Of a stretch of DNA of 64,000 bases, positions 10,925 through 21,111 are shown piece after piece (position 1 is the stretch's first letter; every line of letters starts with the position of its first letter). Both the position numbers and the translations under genes were made by a program. Below the pieces are notes generated by a model, which saw only the letters and a list, made by a program, of their open reading frames with translations, made no database searches and had not been told where the DNA came from. The stretch is from Glossina fuscipes. Taxonomy: Eukaryota; Arthropoda; Insecta; Diptera; Glossinidae. Location: NCBI RefSeq assembly GCF_014805625.2, contig NW_023998605.1, positions 339,538 to 403,537 on the forward strand, written 5' to 3'.

Positions 10925-13900
10925 GTACGAAAGTGATAATAATGTTTTCAAAAAAATATTCATTTTGCCATTTTTTAGCCAAAGTTCAAAATTGCAAACG
11001 CTACTAAAAGTTCCTAAATAGATGAATTTTTTTATGATAGCTTAGAAGCTTTTTTGCTATAGAACTATACTTTGCCAATAATATGTTCTAATATAACAAA
11101 TATTACAAAAGGCGCTAAACGTTTTTAAGTTGTTTAATCTCTTTTATATGACTTATTCACTTATGAACGTTTCTGGACGTTTTCCAAATCTATTCACATT
11201 TTTTTCACTTTTTTGTTTTTCGATTCATACGTTACTGACGATTTCTAATGACTTTTTCTATTGGTTAAATGCAAGATGTTTGTGACTCTTTTCTTTTTTA
11301 GCTATTAAGTGCAACGACGATGAATTAGTTATTAAGACCCTTGCCGACTTGGGTACTGGTTTTGACTGCGCTTCGAAGAACGAAATTAAACAAATTCTTA
11401 ACATCGGTGTTCAACCGGAACGCATTATCTTCGCTAATCCTTGCAAGCTGACGTCGCATATAAAATATGCTAGATCCAATCAAGTACTAAATGGCACCGT
11501 GGACAATGAATTTGAAATATATAAGCTTCATAAATACTACCCGCAATCAAAGTAAGTACTCAAAATAAAACAATTAAATTTTTTTATCCCCTACCATCGA
11601 ACTTGGCAAAAAAATATACAACTTCAAGTGAAAGCGTAAGTGAAAGAATTCCACAGAGAGGAAGAAAATTACTTTAAAACATCCAAATGCTGAGAAAGGT
11701 TAGGAAGATGTGATTTGAAACATTCTCAATCGACATGGATATAAAAATTGTAGCCGAAATGAAAGCAAATGTCGACTTGAACTTGTAGTGCGCATTTACT
11801 CATTCACTTTTTTAAAATATAGTTTAATAATACGTTTTCGATGCGAAGCTGCAGAAGTTCAATGTCCTTTAGGCGAAAAGTTTGGTTGCGATGCTGAGCA
11901 AGATGCTAGCGCTTTAATGCTTTTGGCGAAAAGCTTACAGTTAAATGTGAGTATCAATATTTTCTTCTCCCTTTGCTCTGGTGGTTATGTAAAAAAACAA
12001 TAATTATTGTATTAAAACTTAATTTGATAAAGTTTTTGCTTCTTCTTTCAATGCTCCTTAACGTTTGCAGGTCATCGGCATTAGCTTTCACGTGGGCTCT
12101 GGTTGTAAAGATTTTCCTGCGTATGATCGTGCTATCAGTATAGCTAAGAAACTTTTCAAATTTGGTGGATTGCTTGGTTACGATATGGATTTGCTTGATA
12201 TTGGCGGTGGTTTTCCCGGTAGTAGCGACGAAAATTTTAAAGTCGTTAGTCTTTCATAAAAAATTTTAAAAAGAAAATTAGTGGTTTTTAATTATGCTTT
12301 TCACATTCCACAGATTGCTGCTATAGTTAATAAGTCTTTAAATCGTCATTTCCCTGATCGAAAAGTTAATGTTATTGCAGAACCAGGACGATTTTTCGTT
12401 GCTGCTGCTTATACCTTGATTTGTAAAATTTATGCAAAACGTGAAGTCCGTTCCCCATACGATAATAAATTATTAAGGAAAATGTACTATTTGAACGATG
12501 GCGTCTACGGTTCCTTCAACTGTATTTTATATGATCATCAGGAAGTTACTGTGAATCATTTTCTGGTATGTTTTTTCAAGGCCCTAATAAAAAGAAAAAT
12601 GGTCATCTCTTTCTCCTCTGCTCTTTAAGGGCAAAGACAGCTATTTGCCGAGCTTCAAAACACTGATATGGGGACCAACCTGCGACGCTTTGGACAAGGT
12701 AAAACTCTCTTAATGTTGTTTAATTCACTTAGTTTTACTCTCCTATGTATATTCGCTGGAGTTGGCAGCTGCTTAGCAGCTACTTAAGCTTTCATTATGA
12801 CAAGCTTTTAAGCCTCATATTCTGATTGTTTTCATTACTTTTAGTCAATACTATTCGAGAGATTACCTTGTTTTTTTTATTTTTACTTTAACTTTTTTCA
12901 TATTTCGTAAATTATTATAAAAGACAGAAAGGCACGCAGATGGACAGATGAAAAATTCTTAAATGGATTCGATATTTAATGTGGATAAAGAATAAATACA
13001 CCTCATGGGGTCGTTGCGCTTCCTTTTGGATTTTACAAACGCTTTGTCGAAATAAACATACCGTGAAATATTTAAAAACCACCAAAAGCCTCTTTTTTTT
13101 GCGTGAAATAAATCGAAATAAAACGCAAATAACTGTTAACAAAGGTTATAAGATGAAATTCGCTAGCAACCGAGCAAAGTTCTCTGTTTCATATACCGCT
13201 TATGTCATGTGTTCTAATTTTTTTCGAATTTGTTGTCTAATCCCCTTAAAAATTTTTTTCATTGATAGTTAAATGAAATCTTTAATATTTAGATGACTTT
13301 AATTTTCGCAGGTACCGCTGTTCATTTTTTCTTCAGTTTTACTATTCACACAATCTACAATCTATAACAAGTACACTACCTTTAAATTTTTCCTCACATA
13401 TTATTGTGTGTGTTTTTTTTTGTTTTTCTATGCGAGCTAGAGGTAGAAATCTTTCAAAGATACTACTGTCAGCAATATAGACGATTCCCCTGCATGGCGC
13501 CTAGTTAATAACAATGCCACCCATGTACATCTCTCATCCACTGCCCACACTTCATCTTCTCTCCACCCTCTGTCTTTCTAGGTGTCTTAGTTCTTGTAGC
13601 ACTTTTTTTCTAAACTGCTCGTGTTATAGACCTTGTTACCGCCAATCATCTGCTGCAGTATCTCACTCGGCCCTATTTAGCGTGAACCAAGCTAAAACTT
13701 TTTTCAGTGACCCAAAGCTTGCTTCATATCTTCCTTTATATCCGCGCAATCTGTGCAGTTTGGCTATCATGCCTGAATTTGTGCAGATACTCCGGAAACA
13801 GTCACAACCAGTCGGGTCATGCGTAAGGTAATAATCTACGTCCTCGATTGGCTTTCGGCCTATCGCGTTGTGTAAGGGGTGAGAACGCACGCCCACCTTC

Positions 13901-16900
13901 CTTTTGTTTTTCTTTTTCAACATGGTTGTAATATTCTAATCGAGATTAGCCACCTGTCTTTGTTGTGGCTTTTTGAGTTGTCTCACAATAATAGGTATGT
14001 TTTTCATTGATCAATTTCATTTGATCTGGATACCGACTCAGGCTGGTTTCCGTTTAAGTGGAACGGCTCTTCGTCTTATTTGGAAAAATATTCTGTCGGA
14101 TTAGAAGGACCAATGTCATCAGATAGCACGGGTACAGAATGGTCGTCTCTTTTATAGGATCCATCCCTCCGTGACCTTTGACATCTTCTCGGGTGACAAC
14201 TTCTCCATATGGAAAATTAAAATACTTAGAAACTTGAGTAATCACGTGTTCGACAAACACTACTTAAAAATGCTCCGAGTCATAGCTTATTATACATGTT
14301 GAAAGTCGATATTATTAGACAGTCTTCGAATATTTTCAGTGTGTATTACAACTTTTACTACACGAGACAGAATCGACGAATGTGAACTTGAATGGAACGT
14401 TTAGATCGTCTTCGCAAAGGGGGTTTACGTAAAAGGCGACTGTTTCCATTCTGCAAAAGGAATGTATGTAAAATGTAAAATTCAAACATATATGTATTGT
14501 TTAGATCACGAAAATTCCAATTATCGCGAAACACAGTTGAGGACAAAGTTAGTTGGGACTATAATCTTACAAAATAACAAGCAGCAGAATTCAAAATATT
14601 GTACTCTTACGCTGACGCTGAATAATAAAATTTCTTTTCTCTTTGAAATAGAGACGTGGCGACAGCCTTGTGGTAGGTTCAAATAGATTGGTCATTTATA
14701 AATACAAGCTAATTAATGCAATGTTTTTAGTCTGATCGTTCGGGGTATTTCCACGAAAAAAATTGCCGAAATATATTAATCAAAGAAAATTACAACATTT
14801 TTAGTCTTAGTTGCTAATCGTCAAACTACGAATTGTCTACTTTACTTTACTTTAAATTGTATGGTGCCCGTAGTGGGTTATAAGAATAATTGAAATGAAA
14901 TATGATAATAATAAATGTATATATACTATATAATAAAAAATTCATATTTAACTTTTATGTGGCTAACTGGGACGTTTACAGAAATTCGATTTCTTGTATA
15001 TTAAAATCTTAAGCATGTGACGAAGCAAAATTAATCATGTTTCGTATTGCTGTCAACATTTGAGTCTTAACCGTTGACTTTATTATACCTCTTAGGGAGA
15101 AATCACATATCACCGTCTTCGCCAACATTAGTATATAGAACTATCACTTCGCAAGAGTACTACTTCAATTCACTCTAGCGCTCTAAAGTTACCGTATATT
15201 ATGCTAACTATCAATCACAATGCGTCAGACCACATAAAAATGATGAATAATTATTAATTAAATGGTGAATTTAGTGCAACTTATTTTGCGCTCAAAAGTG
15301 TCTACATAACATACGTGTGTTTTGCATGGAAGTAGTCAGCTGATGATATTTTGGCTAGGTTGCCTATTGCTGTTGTATGATTGCCGCTTAGGTTCCTTTG
15401 CTAATATCGTTCCTATCAATGTTATTGGCTGATCTGTATGTATATACCAGCTTTATATTTACGGTTATCATTAATAACGCCTTCACATCAAAACTATGTT
15501 ATTGTTGATGCTATTATTGCTTTATATATTATTATTGTTGTTATTATTCTTATAAATTTTTGCGATTGATCTCGTTATCATCTTGCTCTGATAAATTGTT
15601 TTTGTTTATATCATTATTATTATTATTTTTACATATATTATTATTGATATGTTCATATTCTTATATATATACTCTTGTAGATATGATCATATCACTTTAT
15701 ATATGTATATATATATATATTTGATATTATCTATTATCGTTCATTTTATTTTTGCAGGGTATAGCAATTGCTTTCACTTTTATAAAATTTATATTTTGCT
15801 CTTACTTATTATCATTACTAATATTAACGCTATCTAACTGCAAGCTTTATCTTTCGTATTATCATCCCAACCCTCTTTAGTATTGCATATCCCATTCTCA
15901 AGCGCGGGGTTAAGTGCGTAGTCTCTCTCAAAAATAAATAATCTGTAACAAACCCTGAAGGAGCCGACATCATCAGTGCTGAACGGTAAAACAGTTACAA
16001 GCACACCAAGCTCATAGAAATAACAGGAACAAAATTTTCGTTCTACTCCTTAACGTACTCGAAGATACGAAAAAATTAAGATTTGATCACTTATAATTTG
16101 CGAGAACATCATCAATTTTTGGTATTTGCAGACAGACGGTGTATCTTCATATGTCCTTTGCGTTACTAGTAATAAGTAGAAAAGATCAAAAAAAGGAATA
16201 TTCTGAGAACTTTTGATGACTTATAACTTCCTGTGAATATTGCGGATCATTTATGTTCTTGGACATGAATAATAGATTTCCCCACATATTACATTTCGAA
16301 AATTTTATGCTTTCATCTTTTATAATTTATGAGTTATGAGCAAAAACGTAAGAAAACTAGATGTGAGCAGCGAGCGCAAGTTGCATTAAAGCTAAATATA
16401 GCTCGATATATGCCAGATCGTTCGCAAACATATATGTTTAAAACATAATTGGCTGCAAAATTACAGCTAAATTAGCTGATTTTTGAAAACAGATTTAGAA
16501 AACTACTATTCTTGGACCAATGAAGTAGTGTTTTTGAGATGCCTAATATAAAAACACTACAGTTGTCAGAAAAGAAACTGGCGTTAAAAATTATAGCTTT
16601 TTTTGGAAACCTAATTCTGACTTCGATAAAAACTGAATAACCGTCCGCAAGCCCATTTCAAATCGTTATTTTGTGATCATTTCTCATATACATTTGTTTC
16701 AAAATTGAAAAGTTAGTCCGAAGGCAGTACAAAAAGTAGAATAGAATTTTCATGAAACCTTGTTTGTTTACCCTTCTCTTGTCGCATATTTTCAGATAAT
16801 CGAAGACACCGAATTGCCAGATTTGTGTTGTGGTGATCTGTTGGCTTTTCCCAACATGGGTGCTTATACGATACCTATAGCTAGTCCCTTTAATGGTTTT

Positions 16901-16942
16901 ATGTCGCCGAAAACATTATATTTTCTTCAAAATAAAAAGTAA
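10708..16942 (+). CDS. Odc: Ornithine decarboxylase, complete, 7 coding exons
   Basis: Ornithine decarboxylase is the cytosolic PLP enzyme that makes putrescine, the first committed step of polyamine synthesis. Joining 10708-10924, 11302-11551, 11823-11946, 12071-12241, 12314-12565, 12630-12698 and 16796-16942 gives an uninterrupted 409-residue frame, close to the roughly 394 residues of Drosophila Odc1/Odc2. Seen in the translation: the PLP lysine K75 (YAIKCND), H204 in SFHVGSG, the phosphate loop GGGFPG (242-247), E277 in AEPGR, the catalytic C356-D357 in [10 protein letters not shown]385 in NMGAYT and F393 in FNGF. Antizyme-inhibitor paralogues lose some of these, so this should be an active enzyme. 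The protein stops 13 residues after FNGF and has no long PEST tail like that of mouse ODC. The 4.1-kb sixth intron is far larger than the others. A convergent LRR gene follows. Start chosen at the first ATG in frame with the N-terminal barrel; an upstream non-coding exon cannot be excluded. Confidence 0.93.
11302..11551 (+). CDS. Odc: Odc coding exon 2 (PLP lysine)
   Basis: Opens after a pyrimidine-rich TTTTTTAG acceptor and begins with the rest of Ala73, Ile74 and Lys75, the Schiff-base lysine. It carries the highly conserved [12 protein letters not shown] and RIIFANPCK blocks and ends in phase 2 at a perfect GTAAGT donor. Confidence 0.93.
11823..11946 (+). CDS. Odc: Odc coding exon 3
   Basis: Starts after ATATAG, completes an Asn codon and encodes LIIRFRC followed by a less conserved helix with LGEKFGCD (family LSVKFGA). 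It ends in phase 0 at GTGAGT. Confidence 0.9.
12071..12241 (+). CDS. Odc: Odc coding exon 4 (SFHVGSG and GGGFPG)
   Basis: Acceptor TTTGCAG. Encodes residues 198-254 with H204, which stacks on the PLP ring in known ODCs, and the glycine loop 242-247 that binds the cofactor phosphate. The donor is the weak GTCGTT in phase 0; the alternative GTCTTT seven bases later would break the frame to exon 5. Confidence 0.9.
12314..12565 (+). CDS. Odc: Odc coding exon 5 ([14 protein letters not shown])
   Basis: Acceptor TTCCACAG, donor GTATGT, both phase 0. Encodes residues 255-338, including E277 of AEPGR, which contacts the pyridine nitrogen in known ODCs, and the [15 protein letters not shown] block that lines the active site at the dimer interface. 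Confidence 0.92.
12630..12698 (+). CDS. Odc: Odc coding exon 6 (catalytic Cys-Asp)
   Basis: A 69-base exon, residues 339-361, between a TTTAAG acceptor and a GTAAAA donor. It holds WGPTCDALD, whose Cys356 and Asp357 correspond to mouse Cys360 and Asp361 supplied by the second subunit of the dimer. It precedes the 4.1-kb intron. Confidence 0.92.
12699..16795 (+). other. Odc: Large sixth intron of Odc
   Basis: No coding segment was recognised in this intron. Contents seen by eye: AT-rich sequence, and a (TTA)n/(TA)n simple-sequence stretch at about 15480-15725. Short open frames here do not resemble any family I know. Confidence 0.8.
15480..15725. repeat. TTA/TA simple-sequence tract in Odc intron 6
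   Basis: Runs of TTATTA, TATTATTAT and a (TA)n block near 15700-15722, interrupted by short non-repeat bases. Cryptic microsatellite. Confidence 0.8.
16796..16942 (+). CDS. Odc: Odc coding exon 7, C-terminus and stop
   Basis: Acceptor TTTTCAG. Encodes residues 362-409 and the TAA stop: the beta-domain end with [13 protein letters not shown] (Y385) and FNGF (F393). Without this exon the enzyme would lack PLP-phosphate and dimer contacts, so exon 6 must be spliced across the 4.1-kb intron. Confidence 0.92.
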   Translation: MIEDTELPDLCCGDLLAFPNMGAYTIPIASPFNGFMSPKTLYFLQNKK

Positions 16943-17070
16943 CACCGAAACGAGCAGTAAAGGAAGTAAAATCATATTAAAATTTTCGATTTTATTGATG
17001 TAAAATTTGTATATTAATTGCAATACTACAACAACATAATTTGTTTCGTACATGAACACATATACAAAAA

Positions 17071-17076
17071 AATAAA
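17071..17076 (+). terminator. Odc: Candidate Odc poly(A) signal
   Basis: AATAAA 129 bases after the Odc stop. An earlier AATAAA overlaps the last codons and is less likely to be used. Confidence 0.35.
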
Positions 17077-18195
17077 ACAAGAAAGCTTTCTTTTTCAATA
17101 AGCCAAACGCTAACTTTTTTTCACAATTTTTTCTTCTTTTTGTAATTTAAAAACTAAAACTGTAGTATTTTACATTTTATTGAAGTTAGAAGAGAGAAAA
17201 AACAGATTAAAAGCAGATAAACCATTTGTTAATCTGACCCTGATATATATTTTTTCCAACAAATGGTTTAGTGCCTTTTTTTAAGGGATAAAGGAAAGGG
17301 GAAGGGGGACGAAGAAGGGAACTTTGAATTAACCCAGTAATACATTTTTTTTAAGTTAAACATTTTCAGCATTATTTTTTAAATAAAAAATTAGGATGAA
17401 AATATTTTTGTAATTAATTAAAACGGGTTAAATTCAAAAATGTTTCGAAGTTCTCTAGTTCACTTTAATTTATTTTATTTGTCTCTTGCGTTTGTTTAAA
17501 TTCATCGGAATTTTCTTATCTTTTCCCAATTTTGTTTGATATGTTTACGGTCATTTAAGTTTGAGTGCTTTTTTTAGAGTGTAATGCCTAGTAATTTGTT
17601 TGTTTGCATTAATATGCATTGAGCACAAACTACTTACATTTCAATCAGTTCTTAGTTCTTAGAATAATGTTCAAAATTTTAAAATTCATTTTAAAATTTT
17701 TTTTCGAAATTAGAAACAAAATTTAATAATTTTGTGAAAAAATGAATTCATTAAAATTTTGTTTAAAAGAATTACAAATTTTTGTTTTTCAATAAATGTG
17801 TATTTATGTGTAAATATTTCTAAACATTTAGGTGATTTAAAATGTAAGTAATATTTGTAATTGGAACACTACTTAATTTATTTATCAAATTTAATTTTAT
17901 TTAAGAAACAAAATGATTGTGTGTTACAATGACGTGGATATTTGCATATTGGTTTTATTTTTCCTTTTGTTTCATTAATATAAATAACAACCCAACACAC
18001 ATGTAGGGATTGTAGTGTTCATAGTATTTATGTGTGAAAATATATTCACAACATATAAGAAGTGTTTTTTATAAAATATTCTCTTAAAAAAAGCTTCTCT
18101 AAAAGCGCGGGACGACATTTAGATACGATTTAATAAAAAATAAACTCTTATTCGTTTCGGAGGTGTTTCACATCCCTATAAATCCCTATAGAAGT

Positions 18196-18201
18196 TTTAT
18201 T
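18196..18201 (-). terminator. Candidate LRR-gene poly(A) signal
   Basis: TTTATT on the + strand (AATAAA on the - strand), about 160 bases past the LRR stop codon. Confidence 0.3.
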
Positions 18202-18359
18202 AATATTTATAATAATCAATAATCTTAGGTAAAAAAAGAGATTCTTAAAAAACGAAAACCACGGTTTTCCTTCTAAAAATAGCGGTGCGCGTATCTATGA
18301 TATGTTTGTTTTCTTTTGTTTGCTTTTTACTTCTTCCATTTTTTCCACCAATCGAGTCC

Positions 18360-18661
18360 TTAAAAAGTACACAAAAACATCATCATCACATCATGCATAT
18401 TCACTGTTCCTAGTACTACTAGTAGTAAAGTCCACATTAACAACACACCATTGTCTAATAGGTTTAATCCAGCGCCATCTGTTTGTAAGCCGACACAATG
18501 CATTTTCTCCAAGGGCATAGCCTGCACATAATATTCTCGATTTTCAATGGACATATGGCAGACAGGTTTCTTCTTCTGTGCCATTTCATCGTCTCTATTT
18601 TTTAACTCTTGCAATAGCTTTGGGAACCATGTCAATTCACAAGAGCATACCAAAGGATTAT
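18360..18661 (-). CDS. LRR gene coding exon 7 (LRRCT, hydrophobic tail, stop)
   Basis: Acceptor ATTTCAG. Encodes DNPLVCSCELTWFP, the LRRCT cap with four cysteines, then a hydrophobic C-terminus and TAA at 18362-18360. Confidence 0.9.
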
Positions 18662-21111
18662 CTGAAATTTTATTTTTAGAAAAATGACATGATCCTTCTT
18701 TGACGTTCGCTTGCCCTTAGAAATTTGATCTTCATATAATTCGGACACTACTTGCCTGTTATATCAATTACTCGCATCGTGTCAATAATATGTTCCATTA
18801 TGTCGGGCGGAATGCGAGTTAATTTATTGTTCTGTATATTCAAACTTTCCAAAGAATTCAAGTTCTCGAATATCATACTGGGTAATATTTTAATGCTAAA
18901 ATTATACAGGAAATTATTAAAATATATTAACTCCTTTTTTGTATTCAATGGTAAGGACAACAAACAACTCAGGCTAAATTACGATAAATTTCCACATTAA
19001 GAAACATCGGTCAAGCGCGGCCGCTATTTTAAAAAAAATACTCATGGTGGTGAAGAAGTTTTGTGTGCCACATTGTCGACCAATGCTCTCCTATTTCCAT
19101 TTTCGCAACACTGAGAATGTTAATATAGAAAAATGAAAGAGACAAAATCAAGTTTATTGAGGCTATATCGTTGACTTTTCGAATACCTGAGGCATTGGAT
19201 ATTAGAAAGAGATGGACTATTTTCAGCGATATCAATATATCTCATGTGTAGGTCCCAAAGTTTAAAAAAAAAGATCAAAATATTGAGAATATTCTCATAT
19301 TATATCATACTATTTAGATATATATTCAGTTCACTATTTTGATACTAAGACGGGAATCTCATGTTAAAATTTTACGTTCAAATTTGGCCGACAAAAATAC
19401 TACGCTCAGAATGATTATGATTTTTCGTGTTAAGTCGCGTTTTTACAATCGCCGGTTTGCAAATTGTTAATGTATTGGTCTTTGAAAGACTTTGCTTGAT
19501 CTTGCTTCGTTGTCTCGTCTGTAGTTTTTGGCTGAGATAGAGAATTGAAAGAAGGCATGTGTATTCTCGGCAATGGTTTGAGTGGTTAGCAAACATGTTG
19601 GCAATAACTTAAAAATTGACATGAAAATGTGTTCCGCTAATAATTAATGAATTAAAACGCCAACGTTGGTAGTATACATAAAATTTGGTACAGTTCTCTA
19701 AATAAAAAAGCCCGTGTTTCACTTCCATAGACAAAGAGTTTTACTTTTTTCTTCCGTTACTTTTTTTTTTAAAAAACTTACTCATTTTTCTGTAAGTTAA
19801 GAAATGTCAACGAATCACCATAACCGGTGAATGCATCATCACTAATCACACTGATGTTATTATTTCGTAAATCAAGATGTCGCAATCGATGCAAAGGCCG
19901 CAACGCTTCACTAGGTATGGCGTGAATATTATTATCGCCCAAACGAAGGTATTGCAAGTTTTCTAAACAAAAAACTATAACATTATTCGCCTGGAACATG
20001 TAAGTTAGTAATACCTTCTAAGCCCCTGAAAGCATCTTTATCGATATTAACAATTTTATTGCCCTCTAGCTCCAATGAATTTAAAAGTGACAAATGGGAG
20101 AAAACGTTAGCCGGTACGCCAGTAATCATGTTGTGAGCCAGTATCAAGGAATCTAAATTCTCAAGACCTAAAAATATAACAAATTCAAGAGATTGCTGAT
20201 GTAAAAAAAAGGATTGGAAATAACCTACCAGCAAAATCACCCTCACGTATAGTTTTCACTTTATTTTCTTGAACTTCCAATTTCTTCAGATTATCTAAAA
20301 TTGATAATGCTTTCTGCGGCACTGCACTTAGTTCATTGCCACCCAAATTCAGACGTTTCAATTTTCTATAAATAAAAGAAATGTTCTAACATGTTAACAG
20401 AATATCTGTTATTTTATTTCTGTATATTTAAACTTACTTCTCTATACCGCGGAAAGCTTCCGGCTCAATAGTATTGATTTTATTCTCGTACAATGTTAAT
20501 ATCTCTAACGTGTCCAACCCGTCGAAGGCATTGTTATGTAAAATTGTAATTTTATTATGATTTAAATTTAAAATTAACAAATGAAAAAGATGTTTCAATG
20601 CCAAGGAGGGCACTGTTTTCATTTGGTTCAGGGACACATCTAACTGTGTAAGACCCTTACCTATGTAAACATATTACTATTTGATTATGTTTACTAAAGT
20701 GAATATACATAATACTCAAAACATACCCAAAGAGCTGAGGGCGCTCTCCTCAATGGCAGCCAAACTGCTATTATGTATGGTAAGGTGACGTATATCCAGA
20801 GCCAGGAATACAAAACCTTGTAGTTTAGGTAAATTATTGTGACGCAATTTCAAATAGAAAATGATGGGACTTTTATCTTTAAGCGTTCCTAAAGATTTAG
20901 TTATATGAGCCAGATCTGTGGTCTCGCATAAGATATCCAAGCCGTTTTTTTTAACTGTGCAAATACAGGGAGCAATAACATTTTGCTCAGGACAAACTTG
21001 CTGTTGGGCCTGTTGCTGCCCTAACACTGAAATTGCGTTGGTTGATACGAGCAGCAGCAAACCAATTAAACGCGTCAGCGAAAATAAGCGTTCAACACCG
21101 TCAGAAAGCAT
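18360..21111 (-). CDS. LRR extracellular protein, 7 coding exons, probable GPI anchor
   Basis: Joining, on the minus strand, 21111-20727, 20660-20438, 20365-20229, 20167-20015, 19962-19782, 18895-18756 and 18661-18360 gives an unbroken 506-residue frame. Seen: ATG start, a hydrophobic signal peptide (about 12-30), an LRRNT cysteine cluster C40/C49/C51/C62, roughly twelve 24-residue LRRs of the LxxLxLxxNxIxxI type, an LRRCT with C412, C414, C441 and C462, a small-residue stretch DGAG near 468 and a hydrophobic tail from about 479. The tail fits a GPI signal or a single membrane pass with almost no cytoplasmic part. Such proteins act as neuronal or epithelial adhesion or receptor molecules, but no function can be assigned here. 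From memory, Drosophila CG14762 is a similar-sized LRR protein near Odc1/Odc2 (2R 43F-44A); orthology is plausible but unchecked. All splice borders are GT-AG except the GC donor after exon 6. Confidence 0.88.
18756..18895 (-). CDS. LRR gene coding exon 6 (followed by a GC donor)
   Basis: Acceptor ATTTTAG. Encodes IKILPSMIFENL, LESLNIQNNKLTRIP and MRVIDIT. The downstream exon can be joined in frame only if the exon ends ACAG and the intron begins GCAAGT. Using the nearby GT (GTAGTG) would place a stop right after the junction. Confidence 0.85.
19782..19962 (-). CDS. LRR gene coding exon 5
   Basis: Acceptor TGTTTAG. Encodes NLQYLRLGDNNIHAIP, LRHLDLRNNNISVI and the start of LTFLNLQKN. Ends phase 2 at GTAAGT, before the largest intron of this gene (886 bases). 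Confidence 0.9.
20015..20167 (-). CDS. LRR gene coding exon 4
   Basis: Acceptor TTTTTAG. Encodes LENLDSLILAHNMITGVP and LLNSLELEGNKIVNI. I placed the donor at GTATTA (phase 1). Reading on would give LHVPGE and a stop with loss of LRR register, which supports the splice. Confidence 0.85.
20229..20365 (-). CDS. LRR gene coding exon 3
   Basis: Acceptor TTATAG. Encodes KLKRLNLGGNELSAVP and LKKLEVQENKVKTI repeats, ending phase 1 at GTAGGT. The exon lacks a usable ATG and is recognised only by splice borders and repeat register. Confidence 0.88.
20438..20660 (-). CDS. LRR gene coding exon 2
   Basis: Acceptor ACATAG. Repeats LTQLDVSLNQMKTVP, LLILNLNHNKITIL and LEILTLYENKINTI are visible. Ends in phase 2 at a GTAAGT donor. 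Confidence 0.9.
20727..21111 (-). CDS. LRR gene coding exon 1 (signal peptide, LRRNT)
   Basis: ATG at 21111-21109, hydrophobic signal segment, Q-rich linker, then LRRNT (CPEQ...CICT...LCE) and the first repeats (YLKLRHNNL, LTIHNSSL). It ends in phase 1 at a GTATGT donor. Confidence 0.9.

Larger units (their letters stand above)
16943..18359. other. Convergent intergenic region
   Basis: Very AT-rich spacer between the 3' ends of Odc (+) and the LRR gene (-). It should hold both 3' UTRs. Several AATAAA or TTTATT hexamers are present; no coding frame was recognised. Confidence 0.7.

Noticed and set aside
13514..14260. Possible extra coding segments inside Odc intron 6
   Set aside because: The 105- and 86-codon frames oppose each other, contain no domain pattern, and Odc is complete without them.
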